Source of the DNA: Candidatus Uhrbacteria bacterium RIFCSPHIGHO2_02_FULL_57_19
Lineage (GTDB): Bacteria > Patescibacteriota > Patescibacteriia > 2-12-FULL-57-11
Assembly: GCA_001791115.1 (NCBI GenBank)
Contig: MGDZ01000063.1
Location: forward strand, 15,443 to 37,877
Reading direction: 5' to 3'
DNA: 22,435 nucleotides
The notes below the pieces were generated by a model. The model searched no databases, was not told the origin of the DNA, and saw only the letters and a list, made by a program, of their open reading frames with translations. The number at the start of each line of letters is the position of its first letter. Position 1 is the first letter of the stretch. Made by a program: the position numbers and the translations under genes. Below are positions 12,578 to 19,766 of this stretch, piece by piece.

Positions 12578-13618
12578 TCACACAAACCACTTTCGGATGT
12601 CCGCCGCCGAGCGCTGGCGTTTGGCGAAGACGGCGGCGCGTTTGGTTTTCATCTTTGGGCGCAAGCGGAGGCAATCAAGGTAGGCGCTGAGCGTCGCCGG
12701 TTCACGGAGGAGGACCCAGAGGAAGCGACCGAGTTCGGCTGGGAGAATCCACAGCAAATGGCGGAAGAGGTTGGCCCGCTCGTCGTTTTTGATGAGGAGC
12801 AGGCACTGGTTCCGGGTAGATAGAAAGTTCACCACGGGTGACTTGATCTTCCGCTCGCGGATGGCTTTCCCTACTCCCCGCTTCTCGCTCCCGTAGGCCC
12901 CGCGCCAGTGGTAAGCCAGCGCGTTCGACTCGTACCGAGCATCGAAACCCAGAAGCTGAAGCCGCCAGGCCAGGTCCACATCTTCCTTGTAAGCAAAAAA
13001 ATCGTCGTCGAAGTATTCGTTGTCATATCGGGCCGCCTCTAACGCCGAGAGCCGATAGAACGCCAGCGCGCCGGAAACCCCGAACACCGGCCCGGCCTGG
13101 TCAAACTGCCCCCGATCCTCCTCCCCGGCTCCGCGCTCGACGAACCTTCTCGAACGGTACAGGCGCAATCCGGTGGTGTCGATGATGTTTGAATACAGCG
13201 GCTGGCCGGTCTCGGAGGATGGAGAAAAAATCTTCCGCAGCTTTCCCCCGAGCGATCCTGTCTCCGGATGGGAATCGGCGGCGCGCACCATGGTCTCTAA
13301 AAACGTCGGAGTGAGCACGATGTCCGGGTTGGTCACCAGCACCAGCGGCTCGCCTCCGGGGGGCGACTTTTCCCAGATACTCCGGGCCAAAGCGATGGCC
13401 TGGTTGTGGGCTCGGGCAAAACCCAGGTTCTTGGTGTTGCGGAGGATGATCACCTCGGGAAAATGATTCCGGACCCACTCCTCGACCCCGTCGGACGAAC
13501 CGTTGTCCACCACGATCACCGAAAAATCCCGATACGTCTGCTCGAAGATCGAGCGGAGCGCATCGGGAAGGTAGCGCATGCTATTCCAGGCAACGATGTG
13601 GATGGAGACGCGTGCCAT
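12578..13618 (-). CDS. GT2-family glycosyltransferase
   Basis: 346 aa with a GT-A core: MARVSIHIVAWNSMRYLPDA, VIVVDNGSSDGVEEW (about 34-48), NLGFARAHNQAI, the donor site VTNPDIVL (near 97-104), the acceptor motif VSGALAFYRLSAL and DDDFFAYKEDVDLAWRLQ, the usual 'ED-x-D-x-x-x-R' ending of soluble GT2 enzymes. A C-terminal extension (about 275-346) carries an amphipathic or basic segment (LLWILPAELGRFLWVLL..., KMKTKRAAVFAKRQR) that could lie on the membrane. A Shine-Dalgarno GGAGG stands 8 nt before the ATG, unlike several neighbours. It is preceded by a 179-bp inverted-repeat element and coupled to the NYN gene downstream. The likely role is sugar addition to a surface glycan. Confidence 0.88.
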   Translation of the reverse strand: MARVSIHIVAWNSMRYLPDALRSIFEQTYRDFSVIVVDNGSSDGVEEWVRNHFPEVIILRNTKNLGFARAHNQAIALARSIWEKSPPGGEPLVLVTNPDIVLTPTFLETMVRAADSHPETGSLGGKLRKIFSPSSETGQPLYSNIIDTTGLRLYRSRRFVERGAGEEDRGQFDQAGPVFGVSGALAFYRLSALEAARYDNEYFDDDFFAYKEDVDLAWRLQLLGFDARYESNALAYHWRGAYGSEKRGVGKAIRERKIKSPVVNFLSTRNQCLLLIKNDERANLFRHLLWILPAELGRFLWVLLREPATLSAYLDCLRLRPKMKTKRAAVFAKRQRSAADIRKWFV

Positions 13619-13642
13619 TTTAGTAACCTCCAGTCCCCCCTA

Positions 13643-13821
13643 ACTCGGGGCGAGATTTTCGATCGAAGAAGCTCGGCTGTCTGAGGAAGCGCGAGCGATC
13701 ACTGGACGATTGCGGCCGTGGATCGCGAGCGCGGTCCGACCCCGCCTTGGCCTGCCTGCCGGCAGGCAGGCGGGGGAGGATCCGAGTTCCGAGCAAGGAG
13801 AGCGAAAATCTCGCCCCGAGT
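13643..13821. mobile_element. 179-bp element with perfect 19-bp terminal inverted repeats (MITE-like)
   Basis: ACTCGGGGCGAGATTTTCG (13643-13661) is the exact reverse complement of 13803-13821. Inside are a second pair, GCTCGG (13671-13676) and CCGAGC (13789-13794), and a CCCCGCC/GGCGGGG pair (13740-13746, 13769-13775) enclosing the 22-bp palindrome at 13750. It fills almost the whole 209-bp gap between the membrane GT2 gene and the next GT2 gene. A minus-strand 82-aa frame runs through it, but it is repeat translation. I see no clear target-site duplication. It could be a non-autonomous transposon relic or an interspersed structural repeat. Confidence 0.55.
13750..13771. repeat. 22-bp perfect palindrome with TGCCTGCCGGCAGGCA core
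   Basis: GCCTGCCTGCC followed by its reverse complement. The 20-bp core is identical to that at 16579-16598. In reading frame it gives LPAGRQA, a string that I associate with interspersed palindromes in CPR genomes. Confidence 0.8.
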
Positions 13822-13827
13822 CCCTTC

Positions 13828-15357
13828 TTACACTCCCACGGCTTCCGCAAGTGACGGTTCTCCCGCACGCCTGCTTCTGACCTTCTCAGTCACATTGAAC
13901 CCCATGTAGCGTCCGAGCAGGAGCCGGGTCTGGGCGTCAATGGCCGGCACCGCGCCGAAAATAATGAAGGTTACCGGCAGGAGCATCCATTGGGCGAGCA
14001 TGATGACTCTCCGCGCCGGAGTGAAGCGCGCCGGCGGCTTGGGCAGGAGTAAGAGCGAGAGCGCGGCCGAGACCATTACGCCGATCATCGAAGCGTTCAT
14101 AATCCACTCCAGAGTGAAAGGAGCGTTCTCCACCAAGGCCACCTCGCGCATGGTTCCCCCGGCTACCCAAAGCGGCAAGCGTCCCATCAGAAAAATAATG
14201 ACCGGAGCCGTGGCCCAAGAAAACATGCCCTCCCAGGCGTTCCAGATGTATTTGAACTTGACGCCCAAAGGCGTCTGCGGGTCGCGCCCCAGGTTCCAAA
14301 CCAGATACGGAAAATGCTCGACTCCCCACGCCCACCGCCGCATCTGGCGGTAAAGCCCGACGAGACTGCGAACATAGGTACCCGAGGAAACCGCGTCCAT
14401 GGACACAGGCAGGTAGAGCGGAGTGACCGTGTAATCGCCGTGGTAGTGAGTGAGGCACTGGAGGAAGATGCGGGAGTCCTCGGTTACGATGTCCTTCTGC
14501 CAGAACCCCACGTCCACGAGCGCGCGGAACGACATGGAGTGCGAGGAGAAGGTGATCAAGTGATCGGACTTGGAGAGCTCGGTCATGATCCAGAAGGTGG
14601 TGCCGAAGGCGGCGATCCGGACCGGCGCGGGCGACTCCCAGATGTTGTTGTTGTAGAGCGCGATGGGCTGGAACGAGGTGCGCGTCGGCCGCGGAGAAGA
14701 GAGGAACTGGGCGGAGAGGTACGCGAAGTACTGCGGGTGGACCACGGTGTCGATGTCAAAGGTGGAAACGATTACGTCTCCGTAGGGAATGCCCAGACGG
14801 TCGACGAGCTCCCGCGCGCGGTGCCCGGACCAGTGCAGGTTCGACCCCTTGCCGGGGATTTCGTCCGGAAGATCCGCGGGGTGCAGGGTGATGAGGAACT
14901 GGCCGAAGGCGTTTCCGAATTCCCTCCGCGCGATGTCCGCGTTCCGGAGAAACCGCTTCGCGTCCCGTTCCTCGCCGGCGAGCACCACCAGCATGCGTTC
15001 CTTGGGATAAGCGGTCGCCGCGAGACTCCTCAAGGTCGTCCGGATCACGCCGATGTCCTCGTGAAAGGTGGGGAGAAACACCAGATGAAACAGGCGGTCG
15101 GAGTTCGGCTCCGAGGCGAGCCGCGTCATCCAGTCGGTGCGGCCGGTGCTCCGGTACTTCCGCCAAGCGGAAAAAAGATGCGCGAGAAACACCGCGACGC
15201 GGAAAAACCAAATGAGGTCGAACACGATGATGAACACGATGGCCGCGAGCGGCTGAAAAAACGAAAGCGCCACCGCTCCGAGGAGGGTGACCCACACCGT
15301 CGCGCCCGGGAAAATCTCGAGGAGGCGGTATTTCGCCTTGTCGCTGATGCCTTTCAT
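13828..15357 (-). CDS. Processive-type membrane glycosyltransferase (GT2)
   Basis: 509 aa. Two N-terminal membrane helices (about 17-60) precede a cytoplasmic GT-A domain with LVFLPTFHEDIGVIRTTLRS (near 90-110), an Asp-containing donor motif, VSTFDIDTVVHPQYF, a FSSHSMSFRALVDVGFWQ acceptor region with TEDSRIF, and QMRRWAWGVEH, the Q-x-x-R-W motif of cellulose/hyaluronan/chitin-synthase-like enzymes. Four further hydrophobic segments lie in the C-terminal third. Such enzymes polymerise and extrude a polysaccharide or transfer sugars to polyprenyl carriers. I preferred the ATG at 15357 (MKGISDKAKY) over an in-frame GTG at 15375. It lies just downstream of the MscS-like gene's terminator, so it probably has its own promoter, which I could not identify with confidence. 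Confidence 0.85.
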   Translation of the reverse strand: MKGISDKAKYRLLEIFPGATVWVTLLGAVALSFFQPLAAIVFIIVFDLIWFFRVAVFLAHLFSAWRKYRSTGRTDWMTRLASEPNSDRLFHLVFLPTFHEDIGVIRTTLRSLAATAYPKERMLVVLAGEERDAKRFLRNADIARREFGNAFGQFLITLHPADLPDEIPGKGSNLHWSGHRARELVDRLGIPYGDVIVSTFDIDTVVHPQYFAYLSAQFLSSPRPTRTSFQPIALYNNNIWESPAPVRIAAFGTTFWIMTELSKSDHLITFSSHSMSFRALVDVGFWQKDIVTEDSRIFLQCLTHYHGDYTVTPLYLPVSMDAVSSGTYVRSLVGLYRQMRRWAWGVEHFPYLVWNLGRDPQTPLGVKFKYIWNAWEGMFSWATAPVIIFLMGRLPLWVAGGTMREVALVENAPFTLEWIMNASMIGVMVSAALSLLLLPKPPARFTPARRVIMLAQWMLLPVTFIIFGAVPAIDAQTRLLLGRYMGFNVTEKVRSRRAGEPSLAEAVGV

Positions 15358-15398
15358 ACGGATTGTCGATCCCACTCTATCACAGGCCTATTTGAACG

Positions 15399-15430
15399 AA
15401 AAGCCCGCCCCGCGATGCCGCGGAACGGGC
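15399..15430 (-). terminator. Intrinsic terminator after the MscS-like gene
   Basis: On the minus strand GCCCG-TT-CCGCG, loop GCAT, then CGCGG-GG-CGGGC and TTTT (15402-15399). The two 5-bp stems are separated by a 2x2 internal loop. It begins about 18 nt after the stop codon at 15448. Confidence 0.8.
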
Positions 15431-15439
15431 CTATTGCAA

Positions 15440-15453
15440 CCTATAACCTATTC
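15440..15453. repeat. Short heptamer array overlapping the MscS-like stop codon
   Basis: CCTATAA and CCTATTC stand in tandem, and a related CCTATTGCAA word precedes them at 15430. The CTA of the second unit (15448-15450) is the TAG stop of the MscS-like gene. Confidence 0.45.
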
Positions 15454-16143
15454 CGACAAATCCTTCCGTACCCTCTCCAGGAACCGCTCCGCGTGATCGC
15501 GGCCGCCGAGACCGAAAGCCAGGCCCCCGGAGATGGCCAACATGGCCACGAGCCCGGTGAAGAGAATCTGGATGAGCTGCGAAGCAACCCCGAGCTGGAC
15601 CAGCGCCGCCATGGCGGAAAACACCATCACCGACCACTTGGCCACTCCCGCGAGGAAGTCGGCCGAGCCGAGCTTGGCGGTCCGGAGCGAGGCGTCAACC
15701 AGATCGTGCACGAAATTCCCAAGCAGGATTCCCGCGAGGAGAATCACAACCGCGATAACCACGTTCGGGAGGTAGAGTACCACCTGGTTCAGGAAGACGT
15801 TCACCTGCGTCCACCCGAGGATGTCGACCGCGGTGATGAAGAAGGCGAGAATCAGGAACCACTTGACCAGCCATCCGATCAGCCCGGATACGGACAGATC
15901 AACGCCGGCGCGCTTGGCTGTTTTTTTTAAATCCAGCCGATCGGCCAGTTCATCGATCTTGATGAACTTAATGACGGTCGCGGCCAGGTTGCCCAGCGCG
16001 GCGGCGACCAGCCACCCCAGAATGACGACCACCAGGGCTCCGAGGAGCCGCGGTAAAAACTGCACGACGGAGAGCCACAAATTCTGGAACGACGCAGTGA
16101 GGATGTCGCTCCAGGTGGCCAGGAATCCAACGGACGGACTCAT
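15448..16143 (-). CDS. MscS-like conserved TM-helix protein without the MscS beta domain
   Basis: 231 aa with hydrophobic segments near 25-52, 88-110, 122-148 and 168-205. The pattern LPRLLGALVVVILGWLVA followed by LDLKKTAKRAGVDLSVSGL, and the ending GLAFGLGGRDHAERFLERV, matches the 'conserved TM helix' repeat proteins related to mechanosensitive channels of small conductance. The GLAFGLGG stretch corresponds to the pore-helix region. The cytoplasmic beta/alpha-beta vestibule of true MscS is absent, so a conventional tension-gated channel is uncertain. It begins 5 nt after the TsaB-like gene, ends the three-gene operon, and is followed by a terminator. Confidence 0.8.
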   Translation of the reverse strand: MSPSVGFLATWSDILTASFQNLWLSVVQFLPRLLGALVVVILGWLVAAALGNLAATVIKFIKIDELADRLDLKKTAKRAGVDLSVSGLIGWLVKWFLILAFFITAVDILGWTQVNVFLNQVVLYLPNVVIAVVILLAGILLGNFVHDLVDASLRTAKLGSADFLAGVAKWSVMVFSAMAALVQLGVASQLIQILFTGLVAMLAISGGLAFGLGGRDHAERFLERVRKDLSE

Positions 16144-16146
16144 AGT

Positions 16147-16168
16147 TGTTAAATAGTAAGTGAGTAAG
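16147..16168. repeat. Short heptamer-phased element at the end of the TsaB-like gene
   Basis: On the minus strand CTTACTC, ACTTACT and ATTTAAC follow each other in 7-bp steps. The TAA of the third unit (16151-16149) is the stop codon of the TsaB-like gene, and the first two encode its last residues, SYSLT. Three degenerate units only, so chance is not excluded. Confidence 0.35.
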
Positions 16169-16553
16169 ATTTTTTTACGGTTATGTTGGGCTCCCGAGAA
16201 TAGGCCGGTCTGACAATGGTTGTCTTAGTCAGCCGGCGGACACGCCGCTCCAGCTTTCGAAGACCGTCTCTTGTCTCGGGCAGCTGGCCGCGGATTCCGG
16301 CCGCCGGTACGGCCAGGACCAAAGCCAGCGCGTTACCCGCGGCGGCCGCCCCGCGGATATGAGAGAAGGTACCGCCGGCCATAGCCACGACCACCGAGGA
16401 AAGCGCGGATCTGTCGGCCGGACGGAGAACGCGGGAGATAAGCCGCAGGGTTTCCCCCTTTCCTTGGGCAGCCGCCCGGCGCAGGACAATCCCCTCCCGT
16501 ATCAACCGAACCTCCGCCCCTTCCGGGTCGGAAACCTCGACAGTCAGCATCAT
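16149..16553 (-). CDS. Short TsaB/YeaZ-like protein, 134 aa
   Basis: The stretch SVVVAMAGGTFSHIRGAAAA followed by GNALALVLAVP (about 53-84) parallels the TsaB hallmark 'V-x-x-G-P-G-S-F-T-G-L-R-x-G-x-x-x-A-x-A-L', but Pro is missing (AGGTFSHIR). The protein is about 60% of normal TsaB length and lacks the N-terminal IDTS-type phosphate motif, starting instead with a beta-strand, MMLTVEVSDPEGAEVRLI. TsaB is the scaffold of the TsaBDE complex that makes t6A37 in tRNA. A minimal or repurposed version is my best guess. It overlaps the upstream regulator by four bases (ATGA; a second ATG follows at 16550) and is 5 nt from the MscS-like gene. The last residues, SYSLTI, come from a heptamer-phased repeat. 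Confidence 0.5.
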   Translation of the reverse strand: MMLTVEVSDPEGAEVRLIREGIVLRRAAAQGKGETLRLISRVLRPADRSALSSVVVAMAGGTFSHIRGAAAAGNALALVLAVPAAGIRGQLPETRDGLRKLERRVRRLTKTTIVRPAYSREPNITVKKSYSLTI

Positions 16554-17197
16554 ACCAGAATTCCGCCGGCGGCGCGACCCTGCCTGCCGGCAGGCAGGTC
16601 CACCAGCACCACCCGCTTGCCTTCCAGGATGGAGTAAAGAAAACGGTCGGTAACATCCTTGCGATATTTGAACTCTTTGGAGGTCATCACCGTGTAATTT
16701 AGCTCGCGGCCCAGCTCCGACTCAAAACTTCGGACCATCTCGCGCAGGCGGCGGCGATTGACGCTCCCGACCACCAGCATGTCGGTTTGATTCAGGGGAT
16801 CGCCCACGAACCGGCCGGTCAAAGCCAGGTAGGAAACCGACCCCAAACCGTGCAGTTTGCGGGCGATGGACTGCTCGAGAAGCAAATCGGCTTTGGTAAT
16901 CAGCGCTCGCAGTTCGGGAAGCAGGACAAAGCCGGGATTAAGCCGGTAATACTTTCTCTGGGAAGCCGGACCGCGGATCGGATTCTCGGTATCAACGACG
17001 GCTTGCTCCGCTCGCACCGCGCCCAGCCGTTCCAGATTCTGCAGTTCCCGGCGGACGGCATTGATGTGCGAGCGGGTTCCCCGGGCCATCTGGCGGACGT
17101 AAAAAGGCGTCTGGGGATCACGCAAAAAAAGCCGGAGTACTTTGATCCGGGTCAGTGAACCAAAAAGGTGTTCAAGTCCTGACGATGAACGGGACAT
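16550..17197 (-). CDS. Winged-helix regulator fused to a nucleotidyltransferase-fold domain
   Basis: 215 aa. The N-terminal winged helix (about 8-75) reads LFGSLTRIKVLRLFLRD, PFYVRQMARGTRSHINAVRR, then ELQNLERLGAV. The C-terminal domain (about 105-195) has LALTGRFVGDPLNQTDMLVV, VNRRRLREMVRSFE and a YTVMTSKEF strand, a layout like the MNT-type nucleotidyltransferase-fold regulators of archaea and CPR. The catalytic G-S...D-x-D signature is reduced to a single Asp (TDMLVV), so it is probably an inactive sensor fold. It is first gene of a three-gene operon and shares a promoter region with the divergent membrane-protein gene, so autoregulation is plausible. Its last 15 residues (DLPAGRQGRAAGGIL) derive from a perfect palindrome. 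Confidence 0.75.
   Translation of the reverse strand: MSRSSSGLEHLFGSLTRIKVLRLFLRDPQTPFYVRQMARGTRSHINAVRRELQNLERLGAVRAEQAVVDTENPIRGPASQRKYYRLNPGFVLLPELRALITKADLLLEQSIARKLHGLGSVSYLALTGRFVGDPLNQTDMLVVGSVNRRRLREMVRSFESELGRELNYTVMTSKEFKYRKDVTDRFLYSILEGKRVVLVDLPAGRQGRAAGGILV
16579..16598. repeat. 20-bp perfect palindrome translated in the regulator gene
   Basis: CCTGCCTGCCGGCAGGCAGG, identical to the core at 13751-13770. It encodes the LPAGRQG residues near the C-terminus of the regulator, 29 bp before its stop codon. Confidence 0.8.
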
Positions 17198-17213
17198 GCT
17201 TGGAAACCAGACC

Positions 17214-17241
17214 TTGTGATGGGCTTACAGTACAGTATAAT
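17214..17241 (+). promoter_or_regulatory. Plus-strand promoter of the 649-aa membrane protein
   Basis: TTGTGA (17214-17219), a 16-nt spacer, TATAAT (17236-17241). The predicted start is near 17248, which rules out the in-frame codons at 17216, 17219 and 17240 as translation starts. Confidence 0.6.
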
Positions 17242-17263
17242 GGTGGCAACAAGGGGCGGTCAA
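17234..17263 (-). promoter_or_regulatory. Minus-strand promoter of the regulator operon
   Basis: TTGACC (17263-17258), an 18-nt spacer, TATACT (17239-17234). The start should be near 17227, about 30 nt from the regulator ATG at 17197. The two divergent -10 boxes share four base pairs, so RNA polymerase cannot use both at once. Confidence 0.6.
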
Positions 17264-17284
17264 TCACCTGACGCCTCCGCTAGT

Positions 17285-19234
17285 ATGGAAGGCCAGTCGC
17301 TAGTCCTTGAGCCAGTGTCCAGAAACCTCCAACGGATCTCTCCGGTCCGTTCGTTTCACGTTTCCTTGGACATTTCTCCCGGCGTGCCCGGACGCCTTTT
17401 CGGCTTCGTCGAAGCCGAGAATCCGCGCGACGCGGAGGGGCTGCTTTTGGCCATAGAGACGGCCGCCGGCCGAAGCGCGCCCAGGGAGGGCGTCTCTTTT
17501 GACGACCGGGCCGCCCAACTGCTCGGCGACCTGAACCGGGCGGTCTCCGAAGCCAAAAAATCGGGAAAGGTCTCCGCCGATGGCGGAGAAATCTCAGCTC
17601 TGGCGGCCATCTCCTCCGGGGTGCAGATCGCCCTTTCCGGACGCAATGCCAGCGCGCTGCGCGTCCACCGCGACGGGAAAACGCTGGAGGCCTCGGAACT
17701 TCTGCCCCCGACCGACGCGGAGAGCGGCGCCCTGTTCTCTTCGCTGGTGGTCGGCGGCTTGAGCAGCCGCGATTCGCTCCTGCTGGCCGGGCGGCGCATC
17801 TTCGACTACATCGCCCGGGACCATCTTTCCCGCATTCTGGCACACGCCGATCCCGAAGCAGCCCGGGAAACCATCCTTTCCGCACTGACCGACCTCTCTC
17901 CCTCGGTCTCACTGGCGGCCTTCGTGGTCAAACCGGCTTCGGTCCGCGGCCGCCAGACGCTCCCGGATTTCGCCTCGGCTCCGTCCATGGATTCGCTGGA
18001 CGACCTTCTGGATCAAGCCACTCACACGGAACGGATGCTGAACCCGGCTCTTCATATTCCCCTGCTCAGGACCATCCGGGAATTCTTCGCCTCCCGCGCC
18101 GGGAAACGTCCCAGGGCGCCGGCACAAGGGGCTTCTCCCGTCCGGTCGCTGGCCAGCCGCGGAGTACGCGCCGCGTTTGATCGCGGCGCCGACCTCTTGC
18201 GGCTCCTGGCCGCCGCCTCGCGCGGAGCTGTTCTGGGGGAAGCCGCCGTCTGGCGCAGTCTGCTGGTCATCGCCACCAACAAGGACGACGCCCGCGGCAG
18301 AGAACTGGCGGCCATCAGAAAGAACGCTCTCTCTTCAATCGGTTCGATAAAATCAGGTCTAAGAACCATGCCCTCGCCGGCACGGATCGCTTTCCTCGGC
18401 GCCATCGGGTTGGGGCTGGCCTTCGCCGGAAGCGTGGTCGTCCTGGCCGGAACGCAAATTAAAAACGACAAGGCCGCCGCCGACGCCGCTAGAATTTCCG
18501 CCATAGAAGACAAGCGCGACGCCATTGAAGCCAGCGCCATCTATTCCGATTCCTCGCGGGCCTGGACGCTGCTCGACGAAGCCCGGGTTCTGGTGGCCGC
18601 CCTGCCGGTCAAAACCAAAAAACAACAGGAAACCTTGGACCGCTTCACCCAACTTTTGGAAGAGGATGCCGGCGAATTGCGAAAGGAGACTTCAGTGGAA
18701 AATCCCGAGGTATTGGCCGCCATGCCCTTGGATTTTGAAAGCGGCCGTTCAGCTGCAGAAGCCGTCTGGAACGATCGCCTTTACACCCTTGATGCGGAAA
18801 ATTCAACAATCACCCGTCACAATCGCTCTGGTAAGGGTTACGGCCCGGGCGCGCCCTGGGTGAAATCCGGATCTGATGATCTGCATGACGGTCGGTCAAT
18901 CGCCATTGACGGATCGGTGTTCGTCGGCACATCTTCCGGAAAAATTCTCAAATACCATCTGGGGGAAAAAACCGATTTTACCCCCGGGCGGCTGGAGCCG
19001 ACGCTAAAATCCATCGTCCGCCTAATTGCTCCGCCGGGCGGCGCCTTCCTCTATCTCTTGGTGCCGGAGACCAAACGGGTAGTGGTCCTGGTCAAGGAGA
19101 CCGGCGCCCTGGTCGCGCAATATACCTCACCCAAGTTCGAATCTCTCTCCGACATGGCCGTGGATGAATCGAAAAAAACACTCTATCTCTTGAATGGCTC
19201 GGTGATCTACTCGCTGCCGTTAAATCATCTGTAG
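17285..19234 (+). CDS. Single-pass membrane protein with predicted extracytoplasmic beta-propeller
   Basis: 649 aa from the ATG at 17285; earlier in-frame codons fall inside the promoter. There is no Shine-Dalgarno. The N-terminal ~225 residues are soluble, with LAAISSGVQIALSGRNASAL and GALFSSLVVGGLSSRDSLLL strand patterns that faintly recall a degenerate PPM-type phosphatase fold; the metal-binding Asp set is not evident. A flexible Ala/Arg-rich stretch follows (about 240-360), then one membrane helix at 367-389 (IAFLGAIGLGLAFAGSVVVL), a helical stalk, and a beta-rich C-terminal part (about 470-649) with repeats such as AVWNDRLYTLDAENSTITRH, GSVFVGTSSGKILKY, LLVPETKRVVVLV and TLYLLNGSVIYSL, typical of propeller blades. 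It looks like a cytoplasm-to-surface sensor or scaffold. It is the only plus-strand gene and is divergent from the regulator operon. Confidence 0.7.
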   Translation: MEGQSLVLEPVSRNLQRISPVRSFHVSLDISPGVPGRLFGFVEAENPRDAEGLLLAIETAAGRSAPREGVSFDDRAAQLLGDLNRAVSEAKKSGKVSADGGEISALAAISSGVQIALSGRNASALRVHRDGKTLEASELLPPTDAESGALFSSLVVGGLSSRDSLLLAGRRIFDYIARDHLSRILAHADPEAARETILSALTDLSPSVSLAAFVVKPASVRGRQTLPDFASAPSMDSLDDLLDQATHTERMLNPALHIPLLRTIREFFASRAGKRPRAPAQGASPVRSLASRGVRAAFDRGADLLRLLAAASRGAVLGEAAVWRSLLVIATNKDDARGRELAAIRKNALSSIGSIKSGLRTMPSPARIAFLGAIGLGLAFAGSVVVLAGTQIKNDKAAADAARISAIEDKRDAIEASAIYSDSSRAWTLLDEARVLVAALPVKTKKQQETLDRFTQLLEEDAGELRKETSVENPEVLAAMPLDFESGRSAAEAVWNDRLYTLDAENSTITRHNRSGKGYGPGAPWVKSGSDDLHDGRSIAIDGSVFVGTSSGKILKYHLGEKTDFTPGRLEPTLKSIVRLIAPPGGAFLYLLVPETKRVVVLVKETGALVAQYTSPKFESLSDMAVDESKKTLYLLNGSVIYSLPLNHL

Positions 19235-19251
19235 ACTTGGAACATACGCAA

Positions 19252-19274
19252 AAACCCCGCCGACGGCGGGGTTT
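19252..19274. terminator. Bidirectional intrinsic terminator between converging genes
   Basis: AAACCCCGCC-GAC-GGCGGGGTTT is a perfect 10-bp stem. On the plus strand TTTATTTG follows; on the minus strand the A-run gives TTTT. It lies 17 nt after the membrane-protein stop and 15 nt after the rplL stop, serving both. Confidence 0.9.
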
Positions 19275-19289
19275 ATTTGTCTTTTCTTG

Positions 19290-19694
19290 CTATTTCAGGG
19301 TCACTTTCGCGCCGGCTTCCTCGAGCTTCTTCTTCCACTCGGCGGCCTGGGCCTTCTCCACGCCTTCCTTGAGCACCTTGGGCGCGGCGTCGACCAGGTC
19401 CTTGGCATCCTTCAAGCCCATCTGAGTGAGCTCGCGAATCACTTTGATGACGCCGATCTTGTTGGCGCCCGAATCGATGATCTCCACCGCGAAGGCGTTC
19501 TGCTCCTCAGCGGGGGCGGCAGCCCCGGCGGTCGAAGCTGCGGCCATCATCATGGCCGGAGCGGCGGCGGAAACGCCGAATTTCTCTTCGAGCACTTTGA
19601 CCAATTCCGAAAGATCGATGACCGACATCTTCTCGATCCCGGAGACGAGGTCTTTGAACTTCGCCGGGACCTCCATTGTTTTTTCATCAGACAT
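19290..19694 (-). CDS. rplL: Ribosomal protein bL12 (L7/L12)
   Basis: 134 aa. The N-terminal dimerisation helices run to about residue 45 (KFKDLVSGIEKMSVIDLSEL, VKVLEEKFGV). An Ala/Met-rich hinge follows (about 46-68), then the C-terminal factor-binding domain: FAVEIIDSGANKIGVIKVIR, GLKDAKDLVDAAPKVLKEGV and EWKKKLEEAGAKVTLK. It forms the ribosomal stalk with L10 and recruits translation GTPases. The start is the ATG at 19694; a second Met at residue 7 is possible, and no Shine-Dalgarno is visible because an inverted heptamer array lies directly upstream. It is transcribed with rplJ and ends at the bidirectional terminator. Confidence 0.97.
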   Translation of the reverse strand: MSDEKTMEVPAKFKDLVSGIEKMSVIDLSELVKVLEEKFGVSAAAPAMMMAAASTAGAAAPAEEQNAFAVEIIDSGANKIGVIKVIRELTQMGLKDAKDLVDAAPKVLKEGVEKAQAAEWKKKLEEAGAKVTLK

Positions 19695-19700
19695 AATATT

Positions 19701-19766
19701 GGTCTACAGTCTGCGGACTACAGTCTACAGCCGAGCTGTAGTCAGTAGTCGGTAGTCCGTAGTCGA
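19701..19766. repeat. Inverted heptamer array, copy 2, between rplJ and rplL
   Basis: The left arm is GTCTACA, GTCTGCG, GACTACA and GTCTACA. The right arm, read on the other strand, is GACTACG, GACTACC, GACTACT and GACTACA. The centre is GCCGAGC. It has the same plan and end words (GGTCTACAGTCT...GTCGAC-type) as 7480-7550. It fills the 72-bp space between the rplJ stop (TAG at 19769-19767, bordering the array) and the rplL ATG, and would form a long hairpin in the bicistronic mRNA. Confidence 0.85.

Noticed and set aside
13620..13868. 82-aa minus-strand ORF containing LPAGRQ
   Set aside because: It is translation of the inverted-repeat element, overlaps the end of the membrane GT2 gene and has no Shine-Dalgarno or domain-like composition.
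14314..15930. 538-aa plus-strand open frame
   Set aside because: It runs antisense across two clear minus-strand genes (membrane GT2 and MscS-like) and their terminator. Its composition is typical of a high-GC shadow frame.
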